Assembly: GCA_031548675.1 (NCBI GenBank)
Contig: JAVBQU010000015.1
Coordinates: 1 to 41,327 of the forward strand
DNA from: JAVBQU01 sp031548675
GTDB taxonomy: Bacteria; Bacteroidota; Bacteroidia; Bacteroidales; P3
Reading direction: 5' to 3'
DNA length: 41,327 bases
Shown: positions 16,644 to 25,140 of the stretch, one piece after another
Layout of the letters: each line of letters begins with the position of its first letter
Numbering within the stretch: position 1 is the first letter of the stretch
Notes under the pieces: model-generated
Told to the model about the DNA's origin: nothing
The model's input: only the letters and a program-made list of their open reading frames with translations
Database searches by the model: none
Program-made: the position numbers and the translations under genes

Positions 16644-17450
16644 TTATTTCAATAACTTCCGATTTTCTACCTCGTGCAGCACTTTCATTTGTTGAATGGC
16701 AATCTGGTTTAGTTTTATTAATCGTTCTTTTTGTGGAAGTCCTTCGTTGACAAATACAGCGTTCAAATTCTCCATATTCGACAAACATATCAATTCGTTT
16801 ATAGTGGCATAATCACGAATATTACCTTTCAAATTAGGATTGGCTTCCCGCCATTCTTTGGCTGTTATGCCAAACAATGCAACATTTAGCACATCAGCTT
16901 CATTGGCATAAATTATCGAGGTTTGCTGTGGTGTTAATTCTGTAGGAATAAGGTTTTGTTGAATAGCATCGGTATGAATGCGGTAATTGATTTTTGCCAG
17001 TTCCCGTTTGGCATTCCAACCAATTTTCTCTTGCTCCTGTTCTTTGAGGCGTTGGAATTCTTTAACAATATAGAGTTCGAATTCTACAGATATCCAACTG
17101 GCAAATTTGAATGCAATGTCTTTGTGTGCAAAAGTTCCACCGTATCTGCCAGATTTAGAAATAATTCCGATTGCGTTTGTAGTTTCTGCCCATTTTTGGG
17201 GTGACAGAGTAAACGCATTCAATCCTGCTTCTTTTTTAAACCCCTCGAATTCGAGGGGTTTAAAATTCGGATTATACAAACTTTCCCAAATTCCTAAATA
17301 TTCAATAGTATTTCTATTTCGCAACCAATTGCCAATAACCGTATTTGGTTCATCTGTCTTGTATTTGGCAATATCTGTCAATGAAATATAATCTCTTTCA
17401 TTAATAGATAGAATTGTTACTTCCGTATCTTTTACAGTAATTTTAGCCAT
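16644..17450 (-). CDS. KilA-N domain protein with an embedded palindrome
   Basis: 268 residues. The KilA-N DNA-binding domain covers about 1-130: YISLTDIAKYKTDEPNTVIG, WLRNRNTIEYLGIWE, then FTLSPQKWAETTNAIGI and KSGRYGGTFAHKDIAFKFAS. A charged helix (VKEFQRLKEQEQEKIG) links it to a C-terminal region (about 150-268) seen in chromosomal Bacteroidetes relatives. KilA-N proteins come from phages and large DNA viruses, but many stand alone in Bacteroidetes chromosomes with unknown role. Residues 63-72 (FKPLEFEGFK) are encoded by a 32-base perfect palindrome. It follows the small Cys-pair gene by 40 bases on the same strand. No phage structural or integrase gene is nearby. Confidence 0.85.
   Translation of the reverse strand: MAKITVKDTEVTILSINERDYISLTDIAKYKTDEPNTVIGNWLRNRNTIEYLGIWESLYNPNFKPLEFEGFKKEAGLNAFTLSPQKWAETTNAIGIISKSGRYGGTFAHKDIAFKFASWISVEFELYIVKEFQRLKEQEQEKIGWNAKRELAKINYRIHTDAIQQNLIPTELTPQQTSIIYANEADVLNVALFGITAKEWREANPNLKGNIRDYATINELICLSNMENLNAVFVNEGLPQKERLIKLNQIAIQQMKVLHEVENRKLLK
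17234..17265. repeat. 32-base perfect palindrome inside the KilA-N gene
   Basis: TTTTAAACCCCTCGAA is followed directly by its own reverse complement with no loop, centred between 17249 and 17250 on GAATTC. In the gene's frame it reads K-P-L-E-F-E-G-F and neighbours without breaking the frame. A 16-bp arm is not expected by chance in 41 kb, so it is either a palindromic insert or a protein-binding site. Confidence 0.9.
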
Positions 17451-17490
17451 AGAATATCATTCTGAAATACAACGTACCGTGTATCAAAAT

Positions 17491-17673
17491 TTATTTTAAA
17501 CGATATTTTACTCTTAATTCATTTTTCTTTTCTTCTGCTAAAGATGAAAAATATTTTTTCCATCCGGGACAGAAATTGATATGCCACCGCCAAAAACGCC
17601 CGATTAAGGATTTGGGTGCTTTGTCGTGTTTTGCCCGTATAGGACAACTTTCGCAATTATGTTGTTTTGCCAT
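17491..17673 (-). CDS. 60-residue conserved Cys-pair protein
   Basis: The frame is open further upstream, but the ATG at 17673 is chosen because it begins MAKQHNCESCPIRAKHDK 7 bases after the upstream gene's stop, and the upstream extension would overlap that gene. The 60 residues hold C-x2-C (about 7-10), a basic Trp-rich core GRFWRWHINFCPGWKKYF and a charged C-terminal helix. I recall similar short proteins in other Bacteroidetes, none with a known role. The Cys pair plus the later Cys and His could bind metal. It sits directly after the thiol dioxygenase-like gene. Confidence 0.6.
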   Translation of the reverse strand: MAKQHNCESCPIRAKHDKAPKSLIGRFWRWHINFCPGWKKYFSSLAEEKKNELRVKYRLK

Positions 17674-17680
17674 GGGTTTT

Positions 17681-18208
17681 TTATTTTTCTTCAAAAACCA
17701 TTCCTTTTCTTGCATCGTCGGAATAAATATGCAAACTATGGGCTGTATCACTGAGGCATGTAAGCCTGTGGATATGATTATCAAATTTATCACTTTCACC
17801 AAAAGCATAAAAACTAACTCCTGACTTTACCCTGTATTCTCCGATGGGTTTTAAGCAATTATCTATATAATCAAAGGTTTCTATTAAAATTTCGCCACTG
17901 AGTATGGTGTAGTTTGCAAAAGACGGATGTCCATGTATGGTAGTTTTATTCCCTTTTTTCCAACTCATAACCAAGGCTTCCCAACCTGTTTCGTAATCTT
18001 TTCCTATATAATTGCGGACGTATGAATCGTCGGAAAACTGTTGAAAATCTGATAGGTTTATTTCTGGAACCGTTTGCAAAGCATATTTTTTAACTTCTTC
18101 ACCTAAACTTTTTGATAATTCTTTTTGAGCAATAAATTGCAAAAAACGTCTGAAATAGGCTTCATAGCCTTTTACAATTTCTATATCAGGAAATTGTTTT
18201 TGCTCCAT
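17681..18208 (-). CDS. Cysteine dioxygenase-like cupin (thiol dioxygenase)
   Basis: 175 residues. Thiol dioxygenase landmarks fit cysteine dioxygenase: YVRNYIG (Tyr63, Arg65, like Tyr58/Arg60 of mammalian CDO), metal ligands His92 and His94 in IHGHPSFANY, His147 in NHIHRLT, and SLHIYSDD with His160 and Tyr162 (like His155/Tyr157). The position of the Cys that is cross-linked in animal CDO is Asn here, as is common for bacterial members that lack the cross-link. The enzyme would add O2 to a thiol such as cysteine to give a sulfinate in the cytoplasm. It starts one base after the MuiA-like gene's stop and precedes the small Cys-pair gene by 7 bases. The exact thiol substrate is unknown. Confidence 0.75.
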   Translation of the reverse strand: MEQKQFPDIEIVKGYEAYFRRFLQFIAQKELSKSLGEEVKKYALQTVPEINLSDFQQFSDDSYVRNYIGKDYETGWEALVMSWKKGNKTTIHGHPSFANYTILSGEILIETFDYIDNCLKPIGEYRVKSGVSFYAFGESDKFDNHIHRLTCLSDTAHSLHIYSDDARKGMVFEEK

Positions 18209-18209
18209 C

Positions 18210-19853
18210 TTATTCTAAAATAATAGTTTTTCCTTTGGGATATTTTACATTATATTGCAGCTTCATGGCTTTGCTCTCACCGGGTTGAAGGTTCAAATTC
18301 CATGTTAGTTTTCCGGTTTCTTTTTGCAATTGGGCTTGCGATATTTCTACCGCTTCTACTTCTATTTCTTTATTTGTCGAAACCGGAATCTGGTCTTCGA
18401 CTACAATATTTATTGCTTGTTTTTTGGTATTACGGACTGCAATATCCCAATTACGGGTTTCCTTTTGTGATGAGCCTAATAGTTGTTTCGACAGTAAGTC
18501 TTTTCCTTTTACACGGGTAATAATAATTCCTTTATCGCGACCTAATGAAAGTTCCAAGGTATCGCTCATTTTACGAACATCTAAATACGACTTACCTACA
18601 TAAGTGCCTTCGAAAAACAAATTGGTTTCACCTGAAAGTAAATTCAGATTATTCCAATTGGCAATACGAGCCATTAAAAAAGCATCTTTATCTAATTTAC
18701 GTACAGCATAATAAATATACGAAGCTGGTAATTCATGTTTTTTGTATTCTACAGTATGTTGCTTCTCGCCCGAAGGAATATCATACGGGATATCTACCGA
18801 AAATTCGGTACTGGTCATGGCATCATGTTGATACGCAAAATCGGCTGCGGAAGCAGGAGCAGCTTCGGCTGCAAAATAACCATCCATCATAACCATTTTT
18901 TCATCAGAAACTTCTTCCACTTTACGAGACTTTTCTTTCAGAGGTACAGAATTCATGAACGATTGTGATTGTGATTGTGATACCGGCCTCGGGTAATTGT
19001 AATCCAACCACCAAGGGTTTAACTCTGGTTTGCTACCGCTTTGGGTGGGATTGCCTGTGGATAGAGTAAGCATGACATTATTCCAGTCTTCGCCTGTATT
19101 TTGAAAGACATTGGCTTTGCAGGTCAAGCTAATGAGACTGTTGATGTCCTTAGCTCTGATGTCGTAAGTTGGAATCCAACCGGCATTAAACACCAAATAG
19201 CTCAATTCTAAATTAGCTTGCATTTCGGCTGGAGCAGTAGTATTTACAATAATTTCTCCTGTAGGAGCAGAAGCTACTGCTCGTAAATTGCTAAGCTGGT
19301 TTTCAAGTTGTTTTGATTCTTTTTTTAAGGAATCTATTTCTGCATTAGCATTTACCATGCGGGTTTTGATGTCAGTAAGGCGTAAACGGTAAAACTCCGT
19401 GGCTTCTCGCAGTTCTGCCACTTTCAATCCGGTTTGGGAACCCGAAACGGTTTGATTGGCTTTGAGCATCGTTTCTTCGGCTGTAATTACTTCACGCAAA
19501 GCCTCTTTGATTTTGATATTCTTATTGAGCGAAGTCAAAGAAGTTTCTAATTTTTTTACTTCGTTATTTTTTTCTTGGGTTTTTAAGTAATTGATTTGAA
19601 AGCTTACGGATAGGATAGTGAAATTTCCTTTTCCTGAAACTTGTATGCTTTGCGGATTGATTTGTGTAGGTAATTCTTCAAAAATCAAGGTATTATTACC
19701 GGATTTCAGCTTGGCTTTGGCAGTACGGTTTATTTGGGCTTGGTTTAAAAAAACCGTAACCTGATTGATACTGGACGAAATACGGTTCTCTTTTTCTTGT
19801 CCTAATGCAAGAAAAGGAATCAACGCTATAAATAAAATCAGATTCTTCTTCAT
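18210..19853 (-). CDS. MuiA-type protein (DUF4140/DUF4139)
   Basis: 547 residues. A signal peptide ends near LALGQ (about 19). The N-terminal DUF4140 region (about 28-125) begins SSINQVTVFLNQAQINRTAK; a coiled coil follows (about 90-200, KLETSLTSLNKNIKIKEALR and later LKKESKQLENQLSNL); the C-terminal DUF4139 region starts near LELSYLVFNAGWIPTYDIRA and ends with LTWNLNLQPGESKAMKLQYN. This is the mucoidy-inhibitor A-like family, named from a protein reported to affect mucoid phenotype; the molecular role is unknown. It should be in the periplasm or at the outer membrane. The downstream dioxygenase gene begins one base after its stop, pointing to cotranscription. Confidence 0.88.
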   Translation of the reverse strand: MKKNLILFIALIPFLALGQEKENRISSSINQVTVFLNQAQINRTAKAKLKSGNNTLIFEELPTQINPQSIQVSGKGNFTILSVSFQINYLKTQEKNNEVKKLETSLTSLNKNIKIKEALREVITAEETMLKANQTVSGSQTGLKVAELREATEFYRLRLTDIKTRMVNANAEIDSLKKESKQLENQLSNLRAVASAPTGEIIVNTTAPAEMQANLELSYLVFNAGWIPTYDIRAKDINSLISLTCKANVFQNTGEDWNNVMLTLSTGNPTQSGSKPELNPWWLDYNYPRPVSQSQSQSFMNSVPLKEKSRKVEEVSDEKMVMMDGYFAAEAAPASAADFAYQHDAMTSTEFSVDIPYDIPSGEKQHTVEYKKHELPASYIYYAVRKLDKDAFLMARIANWNNLNLLSGETNLFFEGTYVGKSYLDVRKMSDTLELSLGRDKGIIITRVKGKDLLSKQLLGSSQKETRNWDIAVRNTKKQAINIVVEDQIPVSTNKEIEVEAVEISQAQLQKETGKLTWNLNLQPGESKAMKLQYNVKYPKGKTIILE

Positions 19854-19887
19854 TATTATTGGGTTTTAAATTCTTATAAATAGTTTA

Positions 19888-20205
19888 TCAGCCTCCTGCT
19901 TTTTTAGCTTTATATCCTTTTTCGGTTAGCAAGAGCAGAATTTTATCGCGAAAATCGCCTTGTATGATAATGGTTTGGTCTTTTACCGACCCGCCTACTC
20001 CGCATTTGGTTTTGAGTAATTTACCAAGTGTTTCTAAATCTTCTTCTTTGCCTACAAAACCTGTTACCAAAGTAACTTTTTTACCTCCTCGCTGCTTTTT
20101 ATCCAGCATTACCCGCAAATCTTGTTGTTGGGGGGGTAAAGTATTTATTTCCTCATCATCGGCATGAAAATTGAAGTCGGGATTCGTAGAATAAACAATA
20201 TCCAT
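19888..20205 (-). CDS. SUI1-family translation factor (YciH-like)
   Basis: 105 residues from ATG at 20205; an in-frame ATG twelve codons earlier (20241) is possible, since relatives have a few more residues before VYSTNPDF. The SUI1/eIF1 fold is clear: LDKKQRGGKKVTLVTGFVG, LETLGKLLKTKCGVGGSVKD and IIIQGDFRDKILLLLTEKGY. Bacterial YciH-like proteins influence start-site choice or act under stress, but are not essential in the species studied. It lies between the MerR-type gene (153 bases) and the MuiA-like gene (34 bases). Confidence 0.9.
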   Translation of the reverse strand: MDIVYSTNPDFNFHADDEEINTLPPQQQDLRVMLDKKQRGGKKVTLVTGFVGKEEDLETLGKLLKTKCGVGGSVKDQTIIIQGDFRDKILLLLTEKGYKAKKAGG

Positions 20206-20358
20206 ATATATTTCATATTTCAAAATTTCACGTTTATTCACATTCTTATTTAATATCTAAAGGTGTTCATGAGGGCTTCGCCATTCAGGATTTTGATATT
20301 TTACATATCAAAGCGTTATAACAATAATTCGTGAAATTATTTTTTGTAATTGATATAG

Positions 20359-20679
20359 TTAAAGGGTTTCTTTCAATTCTAGTAAGAAGCTTTTTATACG
20401 GGTTAACGTGCGGACTGCCTGCATATTTTTTTCCAACGTAGAACGATCTTGTTTTAATGCTGTTTTCGCACCTTGCAAAGTATATCCTTGTTCTTTTACC
20501 AAATTATATATCAATCGAATTGATGCAATTTCTTTTTGGGTAAACATCCGGTTTCCTTTTTGGGTTTTGCCGGGTTTGATACAATCAAATTCTTTTTCCC
20601 AAAAACGAATCAACGAAGTATTGACGTTGAACATTTCTGCAACTTCTCCAATAGAATAATATAGTTTACTAGTATTCAA
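20359..20679 (-). CDS. MerR-family transcriptional regulator
   Basis: 106 residues. The winged helix-turn-helix is YSIGEVAEMFNVNTSLIRFW (about 8-27), followed by the wing GKTQKGNRMFTQKEIASIRL and the helix LVKEQGYTLQGAKTAL. Only about 35 residues follow, with no Cys cluster or ligand domain, so it belongs to the short MerR regulators common in Bacteroidetes rather than to metal sensors. It is preceded by a consensus promoter and, about 115 bases upstream, a 16-bp inverted repeat that could be an operator. It may head the gene group running down to the KilA-N gene; target genes are unknown. Confidence 0.88.
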   Translation of the reverse strand: MNTSKLYYSIGEVAEMFNVNTSLIRFWEKEFDCIKPGKTQKGNRMFTQKEIASIRLIYNLVKEQGYTLQGAKTALKQDRSTLEKNMQAVRTLTRIKSFLLELKETL

Positions 20680-20726
20680 AATATTAAAATAAAATAAGAT
20701 TTGGAGTACGCATTTTCAAGTTTGTG

Positions 20727-20756
20727 CAAAGTTACAATTTTTGATTGAGTAACAAA
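20727..20756 (-). promoter_or_regulatory. Bacteroidetes-type promoter for the MerR-family gene
   Basis: On the minus strand TTTG (20756-20753), 18 bases, then TAACTTTG (20734-20727). The spacing is one base short of the usual range. Transcription would start near 20720, about 40 bases before the ATG at 20679. Confidence 0.6.
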
Positions 20757-20792
20757 GTGTATAACAATTTCTTTTGATGATATTTCTTTATA

Positions 20793-20836
20793 TACAGCAG
20801 AATATTTGCCTAAGGTTATACAAATATTCTGCTGTA
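20793..20836. repeat. 16-bp perfect inverted repeat with 12-base loop
   Basis: TACAGCAGAATATTTG is repeated in reverse complement after the loop CCTAAGGTTATA. It lies between the fba terminator and the promoter of the MerR-family gene. No T run follows on either strand, so a terminator is less likely than a binding site or an RNA structure. Confidence 0.8.
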
Positions 20837-20854
20837 AAGTTTATATGTTATCTT

Positions 20855-20894
20855 AAAAAATAAGAGCCATTGCACATTTATGCAACGGCTCTTA
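20855..20894 (-). terminator. Rho-independent terminator of fba
   Basis: On the minus strand TAAGAGCCGTTGCA pairs with TGCAATGGCTCTTA (one G-T pair) around a 6-base loop, directly followed by TTTTTT. It starts 21 bases after the fba stop. Confidence 0.9.
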
Positions 20895-20914
20895 TAAAAG
20901 AACTAAAGAATTTT

Positions 20915-21910
20915 TTAGTCTATTCTGTTAGCACTGCCCAACACATTTACAATTTTATGTTTGTACAATTCTTTTAATGAATCGCGGGCAGGTCCTAAAT
21001 ATTTTCTTGGGTCGAATTCGGCAGGAGATTTTGCCAATACTTCTCTTATGGCGGCTGTCATGGCAATGCGTCCATCGCTATCAATATTGATTTTACAAAC
21101 GGCTGATGCCGCTGCTTTTCTCAATTGTTCTTCGGGAATACCGATAGCATCTTTCATTTGTCCACCATATTGATTAATTACAGCAACTAAATCCTGAGGA
21201 ACACTTGATGCTCCGTGTAATACGATAGGAAATCCGGGAATACGTTTTTCTATTTCTTCTAAAATATCGAAACGCAAAGGTGGCGGTATTAAAATTCCTT
21301 CGGCATTGCGGGTACATTGTTCGGGTTTAAACTTGTTAGCCCCATGTGATGTTCCAATAGAAATTGCCAATGAATCAACTCCGGTTTTCTTTACAAAATC
21401 TTCAACATCTTTGGGTTCTGTATAGGTATGGTGTTCTGCTTGTACATCATCTTCGATACCTGCTAAAACGCCTAATTCGCCCTCAACGGTAACATCATAT
21501 TTATGGGCATATTCTACTACTTGGGCTGTTAGTTCTACATTTTTCTCATATGGATGATGTGAGCCGTCAATCATCACAGATGAAAATCCGTATTCTATAC
21601 AGGATTTACACAATTCAAAAGTATCTCCATGGTCTAAGTGAAGAACGATAGGCACATTACAACCTAGTTCTTTGGCATATTCTACAGCTCCCTGAGCCAT
21701 ATAACGCAGCAGGGTTTGGTTGGCATATTTGCGTGCTCCGCTCGAAACTTGGAGTATCACAGGCGATTTGGTTTCAACACAAGCCTGAACAATTGCCTGC
21801 ATTTGTTCCATATTGTTGAAATTAAAGGCTGGAATGGCATAACCGCCTTTTACTGCTTTGGCAAACAAATTTCTGGAGTTTACCAATCCTAATTCTTTGA
21901 AACTGGTCAT
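20915..21910 (-). CDS. fba: Class II fructose-bisphosphate aldolase
   Basis: 331 residues from ATG at 21910 (MTSFKELG); an upstream in-frame ATG adds seven unlike residues. Zinc ligands and active-site motifs are visible: LHLDHGDTFELCKSCIEYG (about 99-117), VEGELGVLAGIEDD, AISIGTSHGANKF and IVLHGASSVP. It splits fructose 1,6-bisphosphate to dihydroxyacetone phosphate and glyceraldehyde 3-phosphate in glycolysis and runs in reverse in gluconeogenesis. A monocistronic unit is likely: a strong terminator follows and the aspS gene upstream is 195 bases away. Confidence 0.95.
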   Translation of the reverse strand: MTSFKELGLVNSRNLFAKAVKGGYAIPAFNFNNMEQMQAIVQACVETKSPVILQVSSGARKYANQTLLRYMAQGAVEYAKELGCNVPIVLHLDHGDTFELCKSCIEYGFSSVMIDGSHHPYEKNVELTAQVVEYAHKYDVTVEGELGVLAGIEDDVQAEHHTYTEPKDVEDFVKKTGVDSLAISIGTSHGANKFKPEQCTRNAEGILIPPPLRFDILEEIEKRIPGFPIVLHGASSVPQDLVAVINQYGGQMKDAIGIPEEQLRKAAASAVCKINIDSDGRIAMTAAIREVLAKSPAEFDPRKYLGPARDSLKELYKHKIVNVLGSANRID

Positions 21911-22057
21911 ACGTTTGATGTTTATAAGCAAACATTATTGAAAATATCTGCTGAGTTATGTAATATTTTTATTGTTGAGTTGTTTATGATTTTTAGTTAA
22001 AAGGGTTACAAGTTTACTGTTTACTTAGAAAATCTTCTTGCTACAACTTGTATCTTG

Positions 22058-22073
22058 TTTCCTAGTTTCCTAG
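22058..22073. repeat. Tandem 8-base repeat
   Basis: TTTCCTAG occurs twice in a row, followed by TTTAC, in the gap between fba and aspS (21911-22105), which otherwise shows only AT-rich sequence and no gene. Confidence 0.6.
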
Positions 22074-22105
22074 TTTACTTGTATCTAAACTAACAACAAT
22101 CCGAC

Positions 22106-23866
22106 TTACTTGTTTATATCTTCATTTACTACTCTGATGCATAATTCTTTTAGCTGTGCATCGGAGACTTTTGCCGGAGAATCGCTCATCACATCGCGTC
22201 CTGAGTTATTTTTCGGAAATGCAATATAGTCGCGGATGGAATCCGAACCTCCGAAAATAGCACAAAAACGGTCAAATCCAAAAGCTATCCCTGCATGGGG
22301 AGGTGCTCCGTATTCGAAAGCGTCCATCAAGAATCCGAATTGGTTTTGGGCTTCTTCTTCGGAAAATCCCAAAACTTGGAACATTTTCTTTTGTATATTT
22401 TTTTGGAAAATCCGTACCGACCCTCCGCCTATCTCGGTTCCATTGATTACCAAGTCATAAGCATTGGCACGTACATTTGCCGGATCGCTATCGAGCAAAG
22501 CAATATCTTCGGGTTTGGGCGAGGTAAACGGATGGTGTTTGGCATAGAAACGCCGGGTTTCTTCGTCCCATTCCAGCAAAGGAAAATCGATAACCCAAAG
22601 CGGAGCAAAGGTATCGAATCCGCGTAATCCTAAACGGTTACCCATTTCTAAACGCAATTCGCACAAAGCTTTTTGGGCTTTTTCGGCAGCTCCGCAAATA
22701 ATCAGGATTAAATCGCCGGGCTTGGCTTGGAAAAGTTCGGTTACCTTTTTCAAATCTTCTTCTGTATAGAATTTATCTACTGATGATTTGATGCTTCCAT
22801 CTGTACCATATCTGATATAAACCAATCCGCTGGCTCCCACTTGTGGACGTTTTACAAAATCGGTCAATTCGTCTAATTGCTTGCGGGTATATTCTGCACA
22901 GCCTTCGGCTTTGATACCGATAATCAATTCGGCACTATCGAAAACACTGAAATTTTTACCTTTTAAAACTTCGTTCAGTTCTACAAATTTCATACCAAAA
23001 CGAATATCGGGTTTATCGCAACCGTAATATTTCATGGCATCTGCATACGTCATGCGTGGAAAATCGGCTACGTCCAACCCTTTAATGGTTTTGAACAGGT
23101 ATTTGGTCATGCCCTCGAAAGTCTGTAAAATATCTTCTTGGGTAACAAACGACATTTCGCAGTCGATTTGGGTAAATTCGGGCTGACGGTCGGCTCTTAA
23201 GTCTTCATCTCTAAAGCAACGGACAATTTGAAAGTAACGGTCGAATCCTGAAACCATCAACAATTGCTTGTATTGCTGCGGTGATTGGGGCAGAGCATAA
23301 AACTCGCCGGAGTTCATACGCGAAGGTACGATAAAATCGCGGGCTCCTTCGGGGGTGGATTTAATAAGAAACGGAGTTTCTATTTCCAAAAAGTTTTGTC
23401 CGCTCAAATAGTTACGTACAGCAATCGACATGCGGTGGCGCATCTCCAGATTGCTTTTCACATTCGGACGGCGTAAATCCAAATAACGGTATTTCATCCG
23501 CAGTTCGTCTCCGCCATCGGTATTTTCTTCTATGGTAAAGGGAGGTATTTTAGCCTCGTTCAATACTTCTAATTGCTCTACGATAATTTCAATTTCTCCG
23601 GTCGGAATCTTTAGGTTTTTACTGCTCCGTTCGGCAACGGTTCCGGTAACTTTGAGAATATATTCTCTGCCTAATTTACGGGCTTTTTCGCAAAGTGCGG
23701 CATGGGTTTCCATATTAAAAACCAATTGGGTTATTCCATAACGGTCGCGAAGGTTGATAAAAGTCATTCCTCCCAAATCGCGGGAACGTTGCAGCCAGCC
23801 GGCTAAAGTTGTGGTTTGTCCTACGTGGCTCATATTCAATTCGCCACAAGTGTGTGTTCTATGCAT
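22106..23866 (-). CDS. aspS: Aspartate-tRNA ligase
   Basis: 586 residues, the usual bacterial length. The N-terminal OB fold (about 1-105, LAGWLQRSRDLGGMTFINLR) binds the anticodon. Class II motif 2 is RCFRDEDLRADRQPEFTQID (about 215-235) and motif 3 is PHAGIAFGFDRF (about 520-532). The bacterial GAD insert lies between them (about 280-420). It charges tRNA-Asp; whether it also charges tRNA-Asn cannot be told here. A consensus promoter lies 35-64 bases upstream, and the start MHRTHTCGEL is the family's normal N-terminus. Confidence 0.97.
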   Translation of the reverse strand: MHRTHTCGELNMSHVGQTTTLAGWLQRSRDLGGMTFINLRDRYGITQLVFNMETHAALCEKARKLGREYILKVTGTVAERSSKNLKIPTGEIEIIVEQLEVLNEAKIPPFTIEENTDGGDELRMKYRYLDLRRPNVKSNLEMRHRMSIAVRNYLSGQNFLEIETPFLIKSTPEGARDFIVPSRMNSGEFYALPQSPQQYKQLLMVSGFDRYFQIVRCFRDEDLRADRQPEFTQIDCEMSFVTQEDILQTFEGMTKYLFKTIKGLDVADFPRMTYADAMKYYGCDKPDIRFGMKFVELNEVLKGKNFSVFDSAELIIGIKAEGCAEYTRKQLDELTDFVKRPQVGASGLVYIRYGTDGSIKSSVDKFYTEEDLKKVTELFQAKPGDLILIICGAAEKAQKALCELRLEMGNRLGLRGFDTFAPLWVIDFPLLEWDEETRRFYAKHHPFTSPKPEDIALLDSDPANVRANAYDLVINGTEIGGGSVRIFQKNIQKKMFQVLGFSEEEAQNQFGFLMDAFEYGAPPHAGIAFGFDRFCAIFGGSDSIRDYIAFPKNNSGRDVMSDSPAKVSDAQLKELCIRVVNEDINK

Positions 23867-23900
23867 AGTATTTTTTTATTGCAAAAAAATTGAAGACATG

Positions 23901-23930
23901 CAAAGTTACAACTCTTCAATAAAATGGCAA
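23901..23930 (-). promoter_or_regulatory. Bacteroidetes-type promoter for aspS
   Basis: On the minus strand TTG (23930-23928), 19 bases, then TAACTTTG (23908-23901). Transcription would start near 23895, about 29 bases before the aspS ATG. Confidence 0.7.
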
Positions 23931-24023
23931 TGAAAGTTTTTGTTTGAAAAATCAAGTCTGCTCTACCAGCATAAAAGATATGTGTTTAAGTTGATAAACA
24001 TCTCATTATTCCGATTTATTTTA

Positions 24024-24031
24024 TATCTTTG
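24024..24031 (+). promoter_or_regulatory. Possible -7 box for the lipoprotein gene at 24055
   Basis: TATCTTTG matches TAnnTTTG, 23 bases before the ATG. No TTG stands at the right distance upstream, so the match is partial. Confidence 0.4.
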
Positions 24032-24054
24032 TATTCTTATTTATTTTGATTGAA

Positions 24055-25122
24055 ATGATACAGTATAAACACGTTTGTTTTTATTTATTACTTGCTTTAG
24101 GATCTGTATTTACTACTTCCTGCACAAAGGATTTCAATCCTAACGCTGAATATAAGGATGTAACTATCGTGTACGGACTCATAAATGCCGACGATAGCTT
24201 GAGTTCTCTTAAAATAGTAAAAGCGTTTACGGTAGATGAGAATGTATACATCTTAGCCAAAGATAGTTCGGAAAACATATATGGTGATTATCTTTCTGTT
24301 GATATGCTGGAATATACCGGCACATGGGATGATTTGAAACAGGCTTATACTAATAAGAAGGAAACGGGCAAGGTCCTTCATTTTTCCCGCGAATATATTT
24401 ATAATAAAGAAGACGGAACTTTTTACAATCCTGTACAAGTTGTGTATCGATGTGCTACTAAAGGCAATCTAAAAACACGGGTAGGAAGCACTGCCTATTT
24501 ATACGGATTGCGTATTATCAATAATAATACCGGAGAAACTGTACAAACCGACCAGCCTGTTGCTCTTGTGGAACCCCTGAAAAGCAAGGGTTTATTTCCT
24601 ATTGATGGTTTTAATCTGAATTTTACAAACGACCCTAAAAGTAAAATTACTTTTAGCTGGCTTACTGTACGCAATGGAAGAAGATATGAACCTGTTCTAA
24701 GATTTTTCTACAATGAAACCATCAGCGGTATAACGCATTTGGATTCTTTGGATTATAAATTAAGCACTATACTATCTGATAAATTGAACGGGGATGAAGC
24801 TAAAAATATTGATGTTTTGGGTTCTGCCTTTCTTCGGGTAGTTCAAAATCAACTTGCTGCAAAACCTATGGCAGATAGAGTGGCTCTGGGAGTGCAGTTT
24901 ATCATAACTGTCGGGGCGGAAGACATCAACAATTACATTGAACTAAGCAAACCCTCTACAACGATAGTTCAAGATCGTCCGGAATATACGAACATGATTA
25001 ATGGCTTTGGCATATTTTCGAGTAAAATGGATAATTCATTAAAAAGCTATTTGTCGTATAGAATGTATGATATAGACTTGGAAATGTATAAGGCTTTACA
25101 AGAGCTAAATGTAGGATTCTAA
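24055..25122 (+). CDS. Lipoprotein of unknown function
   Basis: 355 residues from ATG at 24055; a TTG three codons earlier is a weaker start. The signal peptide ends in a lipobox (FTTSC), so the mature protein is anchored at Cys. The rest is beta-rich, with VTIVYGLINADDSLSSLKIV near the N-terminus, VGSTAYLYGLRIINNNTGET in the middle and a C-terminal NMINGFGIFSSKMD. NGFGIFSS is seen in Bacteroidetes lipoproteins of the DUF4249 kind, which often accompany TonB receptors, but the match is too loose to assign. No receptor gene is adjacent. The acyltransferase gene follows by 18 bases and is probably cotranscribed. Confidence 0.7.
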   Translation: MIQYKHVCFYLLLALGSVFTTSCTKDFNPNAEYKDVTIVYGLINADDSLSSLKIVKAFTVDENVYILAKDSSENIYGDYLSVDMLEYTGTWDDLKQAYTNKKETGKVLHFSREYIYNKEDGTFYNPVQVVYRCATKGNLKTRVGSTAYLYGLRIINNNTGETVQTDQPVALVEPLKSKGLFPIDGFNLNFTNDPKSKITFSWLTVRNGRRYEPVLRFFYNETISGITHLDSLDYKLSTILSDKLNGDEAKNIDVLGSAFLRVVQNQLAAKPMADRVALGVQFIITVGAEDINNYIELSKPSTTIVQDRPEYTNMINGFGIFSSKMDNSLKSYLSYRMYDIDLEMYKALQELNVGF

Positions 25123-25140
25123 AATAATTTCTATCCTAAA

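Noticed and set aside
16644..17450. Prophage suspected from the KilA-N domain
   Set aside because: No integrase, capsid, tail, lysis or replication gene is found nearby, and the neighbours are ordinary chromosomal genes.
17674..17808. Upstream extension of the 60-residue Cys-pair protein
   Set aside because: It would overlap the dioxygenase gene by more than 120 bases, and the added residues are hydrophobic noise rather than a signal peptide.
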